Assembly (NCBI GenBank): GCA_033391075.1
Contig: JAWPMV010000004.1
Coordinates: 1 to 64,000, forward strand
Origin: Bacteroidia bacterium
GTDB lineage: Bacteria > Bacteroidota > Bacteroidia > J057
Length of the DNA: 64,000 nucleotides
Direction: 5' to 3'
A program made the translations under genes and the position numbers. The notes beneath the pieces were generated by a model. The model was not told where the DNA came from and did not search any database. It worked only from the letters and a program-made list of their open reading frames with translations. Below, one piece after another: positions 26,466 to 35,108 of the stretch; the first letter of the stretch is position 1, and each line of letters opens with the position of its first letter.

Positions 26466-27272
26466 CTATTTTTTTACATGAATGTCATGAAAACTATATT
26501 GTTCAAACATCCCACTCTCGTCGTATACTTCCAGTCTTCTGGGTAAAAATTCTTGATTGTCAATGTATATGACACATCTTTTTGCGTATGAACTGGGAAT
26601 CCTGATTTGCCTGCCAGCTGCTAATTCATAATAGCTGTCCAGCTGAGGATTTAGTTCTCGTATCTTAAATGGGTGGATAAGCAGTCTTTTTGATATATCC
26701 AGGAGGTTTTCTCCGGCTTTTACTGTATAATTTCTGATATGAAAACTGGGATCACTAAGTTCGATTTTAAAGCAAGATCTTCCTTGAGTCGCTACCAGGC
26801 CCACATTTTTCACATAGGTTCCATAGTCCCCTTTCTGCTTAAATTTCTGTTCTAGTCTTTTGATGATCTTATCAAAATAATTTAAGCTGGTTTCATTGAT
26901 CGCATAGTGGCCTTTGCGTAGGATATCCCCATGGATGTCGCTCTTGATCTTTACGGCGGGTAACCATTGCTTGGGAATGATGGTAGCCTCATGCATATCT
27001 TCGGCAGCATTGTATTCAACCAAAAGGCCTTTTTTAGGTCCCAAAATCTCTGCACGAATCTTCAGGGGATTATTTTTCACCTGAATGAGCATCTGCCCCT
27101 GATGAAAGCTTCTGTCGAGCTTTCTTTCTCTTAACTGTAGTCTGTAACTATGCTCATAGACCTTCTCCAATCCAGTATGCATTCTTTCCAGAACATCATC
27201 TGCTCTTTGAATACCACTTGGAGCAAGGAGATTGCTGATACCTAATACACAAACTAGAACAAAGGTTTTCAT
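26466..27272 (-). CDS. Exported DUF1571-like protein with LysM domain
   Basis: The 268-residue protein has a signal peptide (MKTFVLVCVLGISNLLAPSG). Residues ~25-165 match the layout of DUF1571-type proteins: LQLRERKLDRSFHQGQMLIQ, NNPLKIRAEILGPKKGLLVEY, DIHGDILRKGHYAINETSLNYF. A LysM domain follows at ~185-225 (YTVKAGENLLDISKRL, IRELNPQLDSYYELAAGRQI), which would bind peptidoglycan. The assignment of the first part is from memory of the family and is only fairly sure. It is 7 bp upstream-adjacent to the M23 gene, so the two are likely cotranscribed and act on the cell wall together. Confidence 0.68.
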   Translation of the reverse strand: MKTFVLVCVLGISNLLAPSGIQRADDVLERMHTGLEKVYEHSYRLQLRERKLDRSFHQGQMLIQVKNNPLKIRAEILGPKKGLLVEYNAAEDMHEATIIPKQWLPAVKIKSDIHGDILRKGHYAINETSLNYFDKIIKRLEQKFKQKGDYGTYVKNVGLVATQGRSCFKIELSDPSFHIRNYTVKAGENLLDISKRLLIHPFKIRELNPQLDSYYELAAGRQIRIPSSYAKRCVIYIDNQEFLPRRLEVYDESGMFEQYSFHDIHVKK

Positions 27273-27278
27273 ATCTTA

Positions 27279-27809
27279 TTATCGTTTTTGCCAGAAAGCC
27301 AGGGGATTAACATGAATCCCGTTTTTAAATACCTCAAAGTGTAAATGGGGTCCGGTAGTTACACCTGTATTCCCCGAAAGGCCGATGGTATCTCCTCTTT
27401 GAATCATTTGTCCTTCTGTTACATAGACTTTTGACAAATGAGCGTAAAGAGAACTGTATACCTGGTCATGGCCAATCTGTATATGTTTTCCATAGGAGCT
27501 CTTTTTTCCTGACTGCATGGTCTTTTGAACAATTCCATCTGCAGCTGCCCGTATAGGTGTTCCTGCGGGTAGAGGAAAATCGATGCCCCAATGCATTTGC
27601 TTCTTTTTGTAAACCGGGTGAATCCGCATCCCAAAATTGCTGCTTACAGGCACATTTTCTGCCACAGGCATCAGGTCGGGAATATTAAAGCGGGGTTCTG
27701 CGGGAAAATCATCTATGAGTTGGCATTCTTCTTCCCAGCTCATCCAGCCTTTTTTGACCGAATACGCAGAGAGAATAAACAGGAATATGCAGCATAGATA
27801 AAGTTTCAT
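27279..27809 (-). CDS. M23 family metallopeptidase (LytM-like)
   Basis: The ATG at 27809 opens a single hydrophobic export segment (MKLYLCCIFLFILSAYSV); the frame extends 38 codons further upstream but that part looks untranslated. The product is ~176 residues. The M23 domain is complete: SSNFGMRIHPVY, MHWGIDFPLPAGTPIRA (first zinc ligands H and D), SLYAHLSKVYV and GPHLHFEVFKNG (HxH). Active endopeptidases of this family cut peptide cross-links in peptidoglycan. The catalytic and zinc residues are all present. It is followed by the LysM gene 7 bp downstream. Confidence 0.88.
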   Translation of the reverse strand: MKLYLCCIFLFILSAYSVKKGWMSWEEECQLIDDFPAEPRFNIPDLMPVAENVPVSSNFGMRIHPVYKKKQMHWGIDFPLPAGTPIRAAADGIVQKTMQSGKKSSYGKHIQIGHDQVYSSLYAHLSKVYVTEGQMIQRGDTIGLSGNTGVTTGPHLHFEVFKNGIHVNPLAFWQKR

Positions 27810-28317
27810 CAAAGCCAGGTTTGCAGGGGTTGAACCGATTGTTATGTTCACTGATATATCATTCCGAGTCTGGCATGCGAGCAGGATGTATGCCGAGGAA
27901 TCCTGTACTATTCTTAAACCCAATCAGATTCAGGATCTCTCAGTGCCCCTATTTTGGCGCTTGCCAAATCTCGAGATGAGCTAGTGTCAAATTTCATTTT
28001 CATAAGCCTTCAATCCCCTCTCCTTTCAAGCCTTTTCTGGTGTTGTTTTGTAATCCTGGGGTCATAAAAATTAAAAATCAGGAGAGGGAGATCGAAGGTT
28101 TCCAAAGAACTGACCAAACTAATTCCAATGTTTGGTTCAAACGATTTTCAATTACGCTTCGATTAAAAGACAGATGGGCGGGAAAATTGCATGGTGGGTG
28201 GGAATCTTTTTTTACCAAAAGAAGGTATTCCACTGATAATCAGGGGAATAAATTTTCAAAAAAAGTAGTAGGGACAGATTATAATCTGTCCCTACTGAAA
28301 TTATATTTCGCATAGAT
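27810..28317. other. Intergenic region, no gene supported
   Basis: A ~500-bp gap upstream of the M23 gene. It presumably holds that gene's promoter. A plus-strand frame at 28040-28315 has no coding character. The right end carries the terminator at 28267-28296. Confidence 0.5.
28267..28296 (-). terminator. Intrinsic terminator after the 28318 gene
   Basis: A perfect 14-bp stem AGTAGGGACAGATT/AATCTGTCCCTACT with a two-base spacer. On the minus strand it is followed by ACTTTTTTTG. It sits 21 bp beyond the stop of the gene ending at 28318. Confidence 0.8.
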
Positions 28318-28908
28318 TTATGCCACCTTCACCAATAAGCCAGGCCATTTTTTGTGCTTGATGGCATGGATGACCGAGCCAATGGCAGGAATTTTATTGA
28401 ATTTCTCGGAGGTACTTATATCAAAAGAATCTGTAAGCACTGAATATAGCTTTTGACATTCCCCTTCACTAAACTGAGCAAAACGGAAGATATCCTTATT
28501 GGAAATATATCTTTCTTTCTGAGCGAGAGAACGACCCAGAATCATAAAATCCCATAGCAGTAGGATTTCCCGATCAAAACCTGAGCTTATGATCCTTCGT
28601 TCCGATTCATAATTTCGGATGTTAAGGGCGCTACTATCGGTAACATCTTTTATGTTGCCGGGACCGAAGTCACAATATTCTCCCAAATAAACGAGGGCCC
28701 AATCATCTATAAATTCAGAGGAATTTTGTTCTTGTTGAGTGGATGAATTGCTGAGTTCATGAAGCTTCTCCAAAAGCTCATAATCTATTTCTGCCGGATA
28801 GCGATTTCCTATGCTTTCGTACCAGCTAATGAAATCGTCCAGATCGCGATAGAGAGCTTGCTTAAGATCGCCTTCAGGCAATTCACTATATGTGAGACGT
28901 GTTCCCAT
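28318..28908 (-). CDS. Conserved hypothetical cytoplasmic protein
   Basis: A 196-residue soluble protein, no signal or membrane segment. It is helical and acidic at the start (DLDDFISWYESIGNRYPAEIDYELLEKLHEL) and ends with EKFNKIPAIGSVIHAIKHKKWPGLLVKVA. I recognise no family. It follows the P450 gene on the same strand with a 60-bp gap, and is closed by a strong terminator. Confidence 0.55.
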   Translation of the reverse strand: MGTRLTYSELPEGDLKQALYRDLDDFISWYESIGNRYPAEIDYELLEKLHELSNSSTQQEQNSSEFIDDWALVYLGEYCDFGPGNIKDVTDSSALNIRNYESERRIISSGFDREILLLWDFMILGRSLAQKERYISNKDIFRFAQFSEGECQKLYSVLTDSFDISTSEKFNKIPAIGSVIHAIKHKKWPGLLVKVA

Positions 28909-28968
28909 GTATCTGTATTCGAGGCGAGGAAGCTCATGAGTTGCCTCTAGGGTTTATGATAAAATTCT

Positions 28969-30300
28969 TTACCTAATTTCCATCTTGATCCCATATTTAG
29001 GCCTTAGGGTTACCATAGGTTCCATTTCGATTTTTTGACCGGGGACCAAATGGAAATCAAATTTCCGCAAGAGTTCTGCCAGAATGAGTTGCATTTCCAT
29101 CATGGCGAAATAATTTCCTATGCACATACGCGGGCCGGCACCGAAAGGGATGTAATGTGAATTGGGCCGAGCTTTTTTGGCTGCTTCCGAAAAACGATCT
29201 GGATCGAACTCATTCGGATTTTCCCAGAGATCGGGATGTCTGTGTAAATGATAAAAATATACTCCTATGATGGTGCCTTTTTTAATGGGGTGGCCTTCCC
29301 ATTCATCTTCTTCTATCGCCTCCCTGCCGACAGACCATACGGGAGGATGGAGGCGCATTCCTTCCTCTATCACTTGAGTCAGGTAGCTAAGTTTCTTCAA
29401 ATCCATCACTTCCGCGGATCGATCCCCCAAAATCTCTTTCAATTCGGCTCTAATTTTCGCTACAATTTCCGGATGTTGACTCAAAAGGTAAAACATCCAG
29501 GCCAAACCATTTGCGGAAGTTTCATGGCCCGCGGAGAATATAGTCAATAATTCATCCAGCAATTGCTGCTCACTCATCGGTTCTCCCGTATCTTCATAAC
29601 GCGCATCCATAAGCATTTGAAGGAAGTCGCTTTCTTTCTCCGCTGATTTTTTCCGCTTCTCGATAAGGTTGTAGAGCAATTTGTCCAGGATGGCCTTCTT
29701 TCTTTTGAATTTATGATAGCTTCCATTTATGTAGCTGAAAGGAATCGAGAGCGGATTGAAAGTCCTACTACTCACGTATTTCTGTGCAACCGAAATGCAA
29801 TCGTAAATTTCCAATAAATCCCCTTCCAGTTCTTCCGAAAAAAGAGTTTTCATCGCAACCCTCGCCGTCAAAGCCATCATTTCCTGACTCATATCCAGTT
29901 CTTGACCTCTCTTTCCTTCGAGATCTATAGCATAGCTCTCCACCAGTTCCCGCATATTGGAAAACAGCCCATCCAGGCTTTTCTTGTAAAAGGTAGGCTG
30001 AGCAATCCGTCTCTGCTTTCGCCAGAAGTCTCCCCTACTCGTTACCAAACCTTTCCCCAAAAGCATCCCCAGATCATCATATGCCTGGTCCTTTCGATAA
30101 TTCTTCTGATTTCCTTGCAGAACATATCGAATCAAACCTGGATTGCTGGTCATCAATGCTTTTCCTATTGGAAATACACCATAAAAGGTATCTCCATAGG
30201 TTTCGAAATTTTTGGACGCATATTCAAGTGGACTACGCACAAATTCGAAGGTGCCTTTGGTAAGCCAGTGTCCATGGTATTCGGGAAAAGTAGTGGGCAT
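28969..30300 (-). CDS. Cytochrome P450
   Basis: The 443-residue protein shows all P450 landmarks: I-helix FSAGHETSANG (AGxET), K-helix EEGMRLHPP (ExxR), the PERF-like DPDRF segment, and the heme loop FGAGPRMCIGNYF with the proximal Cys393. There is no N-terminal membrane anchor, so it is a soluble bacterial type, closest in style to CYP102/CYP110-like fatty-acid or terpene hydroxylases. The electron donor is not encoded here. It faces the DoxX gene divergently across 82 bp. Substrate unknown. Confidence 0.92.
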   Translation of the reverse strand: MPTTFPEYHGHWLTKGTFEFVRSPLEYASKNFETYGDTFYGVFPIGKALMTSNPGLIRYVLQGNQKNYRKDQAYDDLGMLLGKGLVTSRGDFWRKQRRIAQPTFYKKSLDGLFSNMRELVESYAIDLEGKRGQELDMSQEMMALTARVAMKTLFSEELEGDLLEIYDCISVAQKYVSSRTFNPLSIPFSYINGSYHKFKRKKAILDKLLYNLIEKRKKSAEKESDFLQMLMDARYEDTGEPMSEQQLLDELLTIFSAGHETSANGLAWMFYLLSQHPEIVAKIRAELKEILGDRSAEVMDLKKLSYLTQVIEEGMRLHPPVWSVGREAIEEDEWEGHPIKKGTIIGVYFYHLHRHPDLWENPNEFDPDRFSEAAKKARPNSHYIPFGAGPRMCIGNYFAMMEMQLILAELLRKFDFHLVPGQKIEMEPMVTLRPKYGIKMEIR

Positions 30301-30382
30301 AGGTTAGATTTTTGGAAGAGTCAGGACTTAAATCAGAAAGTAAAAATAGATTTTTTTTACTTTCGCTGGTAAATAGTAACTC

Positions 30383-30814
30383 ATGAATAAAATCAAACAA
30401 TTTTTCTTTTCGACTACAGAGGATAGCCCCATGGCTGATTTGGGACTATTAATTCTTAGAGTAGGAGCAGGTTTATCTTTGGCTTTTGGGCACGGTTTGG
30501 GGAAAATTCCTGCAACAGAAGGTTTCATTGAGGGAGTAGGGAAAATGGGCTTTGCCATGCCTGCTCTATTTGCCTGGGCCGCTGCTTTGTCCGAATTTTT
30601 AGGAGGAATTTTCATCGCATTGGGATTTGCCACAAAGCCCAGCTCTGTACTTATTACCATCACGATGCTTGTAGCTGCTTTTATAAGACATGCTGAAGAT
30701 CCTTTTGGAAGAAAAGAAAAAGCCATCCTCTTTGCGCTAATTGCTATTTATCTCCTGCTTAAAGGAGCAGGGAAATACAGCCTGGATGAGCTTATTTATA
30801 ATCGGATGATGTAA
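30383..30814 (+). CDS. DoxX family membrane protein
   Basis: A 143-residue protein of four predicted helices: LGLLILRVGAGLSLAFGHGLG, FAMPALFAWAAALSEFLGGI, ALGFATKPSSVLITITMLVA and KAILFALIAIYLLLKG. The conserved G-H-G-x-x-K and E-x-x-G-G motifs are those of the DoxX/DoxD-like group, small inner-membrane proteins found near redox or stress genes. Its stop codon overlaps the next gene's ATG (TAATG), so the two are translationally coupled. Confidence 0.85.
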   Translation: MNKIKQFFFSTTEDSPMADLGLLILRVGAGLSLAFGHGLGKIPATEGFIEGVGKMGFAMPALFAWAAALSEFLGGIFIALGFATKPSSVLITITMLVAAFIRHAEDPFGRKEKAILFALIAIYLLLKGAGKYSLDELIYNRMM

Positions 30815-31260
30815 TGACAGAATATTCTAAAAGCGAAATCTCTCAACTGCTTGTTGGCTTTATTGATCAAAAGCTTACAAAAGAACAATGGACACATGAA
30901 GCTCATTTGATTGTAGGCTGTCATTATTGTTCGCAATACTCCTTTCATGAAACTTTGATTTATCTACGCTCTGGAATCATTGCGCTCAATGTTTCTATGG
31001 GAGTAGAAAATACAGCAGATAGTGGTTATCATGAAAGCCTGACGGTTTTCTGGATATGGGTAATCTCCAGCTATATTCAACAAAAGCAGGATCAGGATTT
31101 AGCGACTATCGTCAATGGCTTTTTGAATAGTCCTCTGGCATCCAAAAAGTTGCCATTAGAATTTTATAGCAAAGATTGTTTATTTCAGTTGAAAGCAAGG
31201 GCAAGGTTCGTGGAACCGGATATTTTGCCCTTTAAGCCTAAAAATCTGAAGTTAGAATAA
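30814..31260 (+). CDS. Conserved hypothetical protein with His-rich motif
   Basis: The 148-residue soluble protein shows WTHEAHLIVGCHYC, RSGIIALNVSMGVENT and SGYHESLTVFWIWV. I have seen this W-T-H-x-A-H-L ... Y-H-E-x-L/I-T pattern in a widespread uncharacterised family in many bacteria; no name is recalled. The conserved histidines and glutamate suggest a metal site or catalytic centre. The TAATG overlap with the DoxX gene argues for a joint role. A sulfatase gene follows in the same direction after 6 bp. Confidence 0.62.
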   Translation: MTEYSKSEISQLLVGFIDQKLTKEQWTHEAHLIVGCHYCSQYSFHETLIYLRSGIIALNVSMGVENTADSGYHESLTVFWIWVISSYIQQKQDQDLATIVNGFLNSPLASKKLPLEFYSKDCLFQLKARARFVEPDILPFKPKNLKLE

Positions 31261-31266
31261 AGATTT

Positions 31267-32913
31267 ATGAGATATTTACTACTACTACTCATTGCAGTTG
31301 CCATTACAGCCTGCCATACACCTGCAAGTCAGGAAACAGCTGATAAAGCTCCCACACACAGTCCTGAATTAGCTTTTACCCCCAATATTGTATGGATAGT
31401 GGCCGAGGACCTAAGTCCTTTTCTGCCCGATTGGGGCGACCCTACGGTAGAAACACCTAATATCAGTCGTTTGGTGGCAGAAGGAGTGAAATACACCCAT
31501 GTTTTTTCACCTTCCGGAGTTTGCGCGCCCAGTCGTGCTGCGATTTCGACTGGCATGTATCCAGCGAGTATTGGGGCTCATCATATGCGAACCGGAGGAA
31601 ATCCCGCCTACTTTCCAAAAGGCCTCACTCCTTACGAAGCCTTGCCCGATCCGGAAGTTCAGATGCATAGTGAGCGTTTGAGAAGGGCCGGATATTATTG
31701 TAGCAATAATGCCAAGGAAGATCTGCAATACAAAAAAACACCAACGGCCTGGGATGAAAGCAGCCGAACAGCCCATTGGAAAAACCGCAAAGCCGGACAG
31801 CCATTCTTTGCCATTTTCAATTTAGGAGTTACTCATGAATCTCAAATCTGGGCCAAAGCAGAGGATTCTCTTTGGGTGGATGAAGACCTGAACGTCAATG
31901 TACCTCCTTATTTGCCAGACAATGAAGTCGGACAGACAGATGTTCGCCGCATGTACTCCAATATCAAAGTTATGGACTCCCAGGTTGGAAAGCTTTTAGC
32001 TGAACTGGAAGCTGCAAACTTGATGGATAGTACGATCATATTCTGGTATTCAGATCATGGCGGTCCCCTACCCCGCATGAAACGCCTGGTTTATGATTCA
32101 GGCATTCGGCTTCCGATGGTAATTCGCTTTCCCAATAAATTCAGAGCAGGTGAAACGGATGAGCAGTTTGTGAGTTTTATTGACTTCAAGCCAACGATCA
32201 TGTCATTGGCGGGAATAGAGCCAGGAGAATATCTGGATGGAAAAGCCTTTTTAGGGAAATATGCCCGAAAGGAGGAAGCCCAATATGTACATGCCGGAGG
32301 AGATCGCTTTGATGCCAAATATGATATGGTCCGGGCGGTTCGAGATAAGCAATATAAATACATCCGAAACTATCAGCCGGAAAAACCTATGTATTTGCCC
32401 GTTGCTTATAGGGAAAATATGCCGGTGATGAAAGAACTGCTTCGTATGCGAGATGCGGGAGAATTAAATGAAGTACAGGCACTATGGTTCAAGGAGAGTA
32501 AAGCCCCTTTCGAATTTTATGATTTGGAAAAGGATCCTCATGAGGTCAATAATCTGGCTGAAGACCCTGCCTATGCTGATAAAATCAAAGAATTGAGTGA
32601 TGAGATGGATCGATGGATGGGGGAAATTAAAGACAGAGGCCTGATCGAGGAACATGAATATTTGGAATCCATCTGGCCTGGACAAATTCAGCCGGAAACA
32701 GCTGCTCCTATTATTGCAGAGGAAAATGGCAAGATCAGCCTGAATTCTTCTACTGCAGGAGCTTCTATTGGCTATCAGATATTGGAAGCAGGAGAGGAAG
32801 TTGGCGAAAGATGGGAAGTCTATGAGGAACCTTTTGAGCTTGCTGATGGGAAAAGCCTGCTAGCAGTCGCTCATCGGATCGGCTATAAGCGAAGTGAGAT
32901 AGTTGAAAAATAG
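31267..32913 (+). CDS. Sulfatase lipoprotein
   Basis: The 548-residue protein starts with a lipoprotein signal (LLLLLIAVAITAC, cysteine at about residue 17). Cys86 lies in the sulfatase motif GVCAPSRAAISTG (C-x-P-S-R), which is converted to formylglycine in active type I sulfatases. Other family segments are NIVWIVAEDLSP (metal-binding D), IIFWYSDHGGPLP (second metal site) and EFYDLEKDPHEVNNLA, the usual C-terminal marker. The last ~50 residues (ISLNSSTAGASIGYQIL...) form an extra beta-rich tail. It probably desulfates a polysaccharide outside the cytoplasm; the substrate is not known. No SusCD pair is nearby. Confidence 0.92.
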   Translation: MRYLLLLLIAVAITACHTPASQETADKAPTHSPELAFTPNIVWIVAEDLSPFLPDWGDPTVETPNISRLVAEGVKYTHVFSPSGVCAPSRAAISTGMYPASIGAHHMRTGGNPAYFPKGLTPYEALPDPEVQMHSERLRRAGYYCSNNAKEDLQYKKTPTAWDESSRTAHWKNRKAGQPFFAIFNLGVTHESQIWAKAEDSLWVDEDLNVNVPPYLPDNEVGQTDVRRMYSNIKVMDSQVGKLLAELEAANLMDSTIIFWYSDHGGPLPRMKRLVYDSGIRLPMVIRFPNKFRAGETDEQFVSFIDFKPTIMSLAGIEPGEYLDGKAFLGKYARKEEAQYVHAGGDRFDAKYDMVRAVRDKQYKYIRNYQPEKPMYLPVAYRENMPVMKELLRMRDAGELNEVQALWFKESKAPFEFYDLEKDPHEVNNLAEDPAYADKIKELSDEMDRWMGEIKDRGLIEEHEYLESIWPGQIQPETAAPIIAEENGKISLNSSTAGASIGYQILEAGEEVGERWEVYEEPFELADGKSLLAVAHRIGYKRSEIVEK

Positions 32914-32931
32914 TAACACCCAAAATACCAT

Positions 32932-32969
32932 AAGAAAAAAGGCGAAGCATATGCTTCGCCTTTTTTCTT
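32932..32969. terminator. Perfect bidirectional terminator between convergent genes
   Basis: A perfect 38-bp palindrome: the core GGCGAAGCAT/ATGCTTCGCC is flanked by A-rich and T-rich arms, so each strand ends in a T-run. It lies between the convergent sulfatase gene (ends 32913) and the gene ending at 32992. Confidence 0.9.
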
Positions 32970-32991
32970 ATTTGTTTTATTCGCCCCTCCC

Positions 32992-33588
32992 CTACTCTTG
33001 CGGAGGTGTAATCATAATATGGGCTCTATGAGTCCCGGGATCCATCAACCATGCCGCACCGGGTACCACGGGCTTCAGAGGTAATCCTGTAGATTCTCCA
33101 GTAGCCCAGGGAATATAAACGACAGAACGATATTTAGTGCCTTCCAGTTCTCCGCTTTCAGCATTGTATTTACCTTCTTTCCCATACACCAATTGAAGGG
33201 TGCTTGGCGTTTCCGGCATTTTTAGCGTTCCAGCTTTTGCTTCCTTTTCGCGCGTATCAAAAATCTCTTGTGGATTTTTTCCTTCAGCTCTCAGGGCTCT
33301 TCCTCTTGCCATAAAAGGCTCAAGGTTGATATGATAGGAAGCGATATTGAATCCTTCCTGATTGGGATTGTCGGCAACACATACGGTGTTATTACTTCCA
33401 TCACGTAGTTTCACAACATTGCCTTCGCTATCGTAGCCATAGACCATAGCTCCTGCGCGATCAGCTTCACCAGCGGCCATTACCGCCGTAGCTATTTGTA
33501 AATCTTTATTCGGGATAGTAGGAGCCTGTGCACATGCAGCAGCACAGAGCAGGAGAAATACGGTTGAAATTGAAAATATGAGTCGCAT
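32992..33588 (-). CDS. Exported protein of unknown function
   Basis: The ATG at 33588 opens a signal peptide (MRLIFSISTVFLLLCAAACAQ), so I prefer it to the longer start 7 codons upstream. The ~198-residue product has GAMVYGYDSEGNVVKLRDGSN, a D-G repeat like a small beta domain, and NIASYHINLEPFMARGRAL; its end, DPGTHRAHIMITPP, includes two histidines. I believe similar proteins are annotated only as hypothetical. It stands alone between the sulfatase terminator and the KilA-N gene. Confidence 0.58.
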   Translation of the reverse strand: MRLIFSISTVFLLLCAAACAQAPTIPNKDLQIATAVMAAGEADRAGAMVYGYDSEGNVVKLRDGSNNTVCVADNPNQEGFNIASYHINLEPFMARGRALRAEGKNPQEIFDTREKEAKAGTLKMPETPSTLQLVYGKEGKYNAESGELEGTKYRSVVYIPWATGESTGLPLKPVVPGAAWLMDPGTHRAHIMITPPQE

Positions 33589-33665
33589 AGTGGTGTAAAT
33601 AGGTTTCATTTGTAGTTCAGAGATAATATACGCAGGATTTGGTTTTTGTCTGATGATTCAAGTCT

Positions 33666-34487
33666 TTATTTCAAAAACTTCCGATCATCAGATAATCGAA
33701 TATCACGTTTGAAAACTTCGACCTGCTTAGCCGCTATTTCGCACAAACGTCGGTAACGAGCCTCTTTACTTGCTCCTGCACGTATATAATCGGCATTGTG
33801 GGTTTCGAGATTTGATAAGACAACTAATTGGATGAGACTGGCATGATCCCGTATATTCCCTTTGGCATCAGGATTTGCTTCTCTCCATTCTTTCGCGGTC
33901 ATTCCAAAGATGACCAGATTGATGAGATCCGCCTCATCAGCATAAATGAATTTACCATCTTTTTCAGAGATACGAGGCAGAATGGTATTTTCAATTGCAT
34001 CTGCTTGCAAGGAGTAATTCACTTTAGAAAGGAAACGGCCTGCATCCCATTCGAGTTTCTGGCGCTGGTACTCATGAGATTTGAGATGTTGGAACTCACG
34101 TATTAGCATAAGTTGGAATAAAGGACTTACCCAGGAAGCAAAAGCAAAAGCCAAATCTCTATGTCCAAAAGTGCCGCCATATCGGCCCGCTTTCGCCTCT
34201 AATCCTATAGCCCCGGTTTCCTGAATCCAGTTTTTTACCGATATTGTAAATGCATTTCTGCCTGCCTCATTTCTAATCTTCTCGAATTCGAGAAGATTAA
34301 AATCTGGATTATTCATACTCTCCCAAAATGAAAGTAATTCAAGGGTATCTCGATTTCGCAACCAATTGTTTATAGCTTGACTGGGATTTCTCCTATCTCT
34401 TACCATATCGGTCAAAGAAATATAGTCCTGCTCATCAATCGATTTGACAGAGATCTCTTTTCCATCTATATAAATCTTTTCGCTCAT
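33666..34487 (-). CDS. KilA-N domain protein (phage/plasmid-type DNA-binding)
   Basis: The 273-residue protein starts with the short strand segment IYIDGKEISVK and then a KilA-N domain: YISLTDMVRDRRNPSQAINNWLRNRDT, FWESMNNP, GAIGLEAKAGRYGGTFGHRDLAFAFASWVSP (residues ~17-125). The family is common on phages and mobile replicons, where it is thought to bind DNA. The C-terminal half (LSKVNYSLQADAIENTILPRI, NLVIFGMTAKEWREANP) resembles the helical part found in plasmid copies. Its position about 1.1 kb from the ParAB genes fits a plasmid backbone or passenger gene. It could also be a phage remnant, but nothing else phage-like is near. Confidence 0.83.
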   Translation of the reverse strand: MSEKIYIDGKEISVKSIDEQDYISLTDMVRDRRNPSQAINNWLRNRDTLELLSFWESMNNPDFNLLEFEKIRNEAGRNAFTISVKNWIQETGAIGLEAKAGRYGGTFGHRDLAFAFASWVSPLFQLMLIREFQHLKSHEYQRQKLEWDAGRFLSKVNYSLQADAIENTILPRISEKDGKFIYADEADLINLVIFGMTAKEWREANPDAKGNIRDHASLIQLVVLSNLETHNADYIRAGASKEARYRRLCEIAAKQVEVFKRDIRLSDDRKFLK

Positions 34488-34668
34488 TTACTTTTCTATT
34501 TTCCTTATGCCTAGCAATCGATTTATAGGGATGATGCGATAAACTTAAGCTATCCATTGTCTTAGCATCAGGAGTCTTCGCGAGAAAGCTTGAGGAAGCT
34601 ACTTCTTTCTATATCCCTTCATTGAAATGCATGTAATCTGGTGGGATTCCACCTGATTAGCCATGGCT

Positions 34669-35076
34669 TTATCCTAAACCCGGAATTTGCATAGCTGGCA
34701 ATAGTCCTCCATATTCCAGGGCTATTTCCCGATCATGCTTGACTTTTTGGTATGCCTCGGATATAGCCATGTCCATAAAGGCCTTCATATTCGGATATTT
34801 GACCAAAAGCAACATATGCGGTTGATCTGTATAATCGCCGATGATGGTTCCTTTTACCTCACCTGCCCATACAACTTCTGCTCCTGCCTTTTTTACTAAA
34901 GAGGCAACATTTTTACTATATACCTTATAGGCTTCTTGTCCCGTTTCTTCTCCCCTACCCGTCTTTGCTTTGAACTTGAGAATATTGATCATGGTCACGG
35001 GCTCATCCTGGGGATAATCCTTCATGGCTTTCATAAAGGCTTCTTTTGAAGCCACAATTTGATCCTTCAGCAGCAT
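34669..35076 (-). CDS. DUF1330-like protein
   Basis: A 135-residue soluble protein with the ferredoxin-like fold typical of DUF1330/ABM-type proteins: PVTMINILKFKAKTG, AGAEVVWAGEVKGTIIG, MLLLVKYPNMKAFMDM. No catalytic residues are established for the family. It is the last of three minus-strand genes after parA and the RHH gene, 32 bp downstream of the latter, but its presence in the partition run may be accidental. Confidence 0.7.
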   Translation of the reverse strand: MLLKDQIVASKEAFMKAMKDYPQDEPVTMINILKFKAKTGRGEETGQEAYKVYSKNVASLVKKAGAEVVWAGEVKGTIIGDYTDQPHMLLLVKYPNMKAFMDMAISEAYQKVKHDREIALEYGGLLPAMQIPGLG

Positions 35077-35108
35077 ATTTTCTAGAATTTAGCTTTTTAG
35101 TAGATGAA

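Noticed and set aside
28040-28315. Plus-strand frame of 91 residues next to the M23 gene
   Set aside because: No recognised motif, composition like non-coding DNA, and it runs into the minus-strand terminator hairpin.
33666-34487. KilA-N gene as evidence of an integrated prophage
   Set aside because: No other phage genes or attachment sites nearby; the family also occurs on plasmids, and the replicon genes are the simpler explanation.
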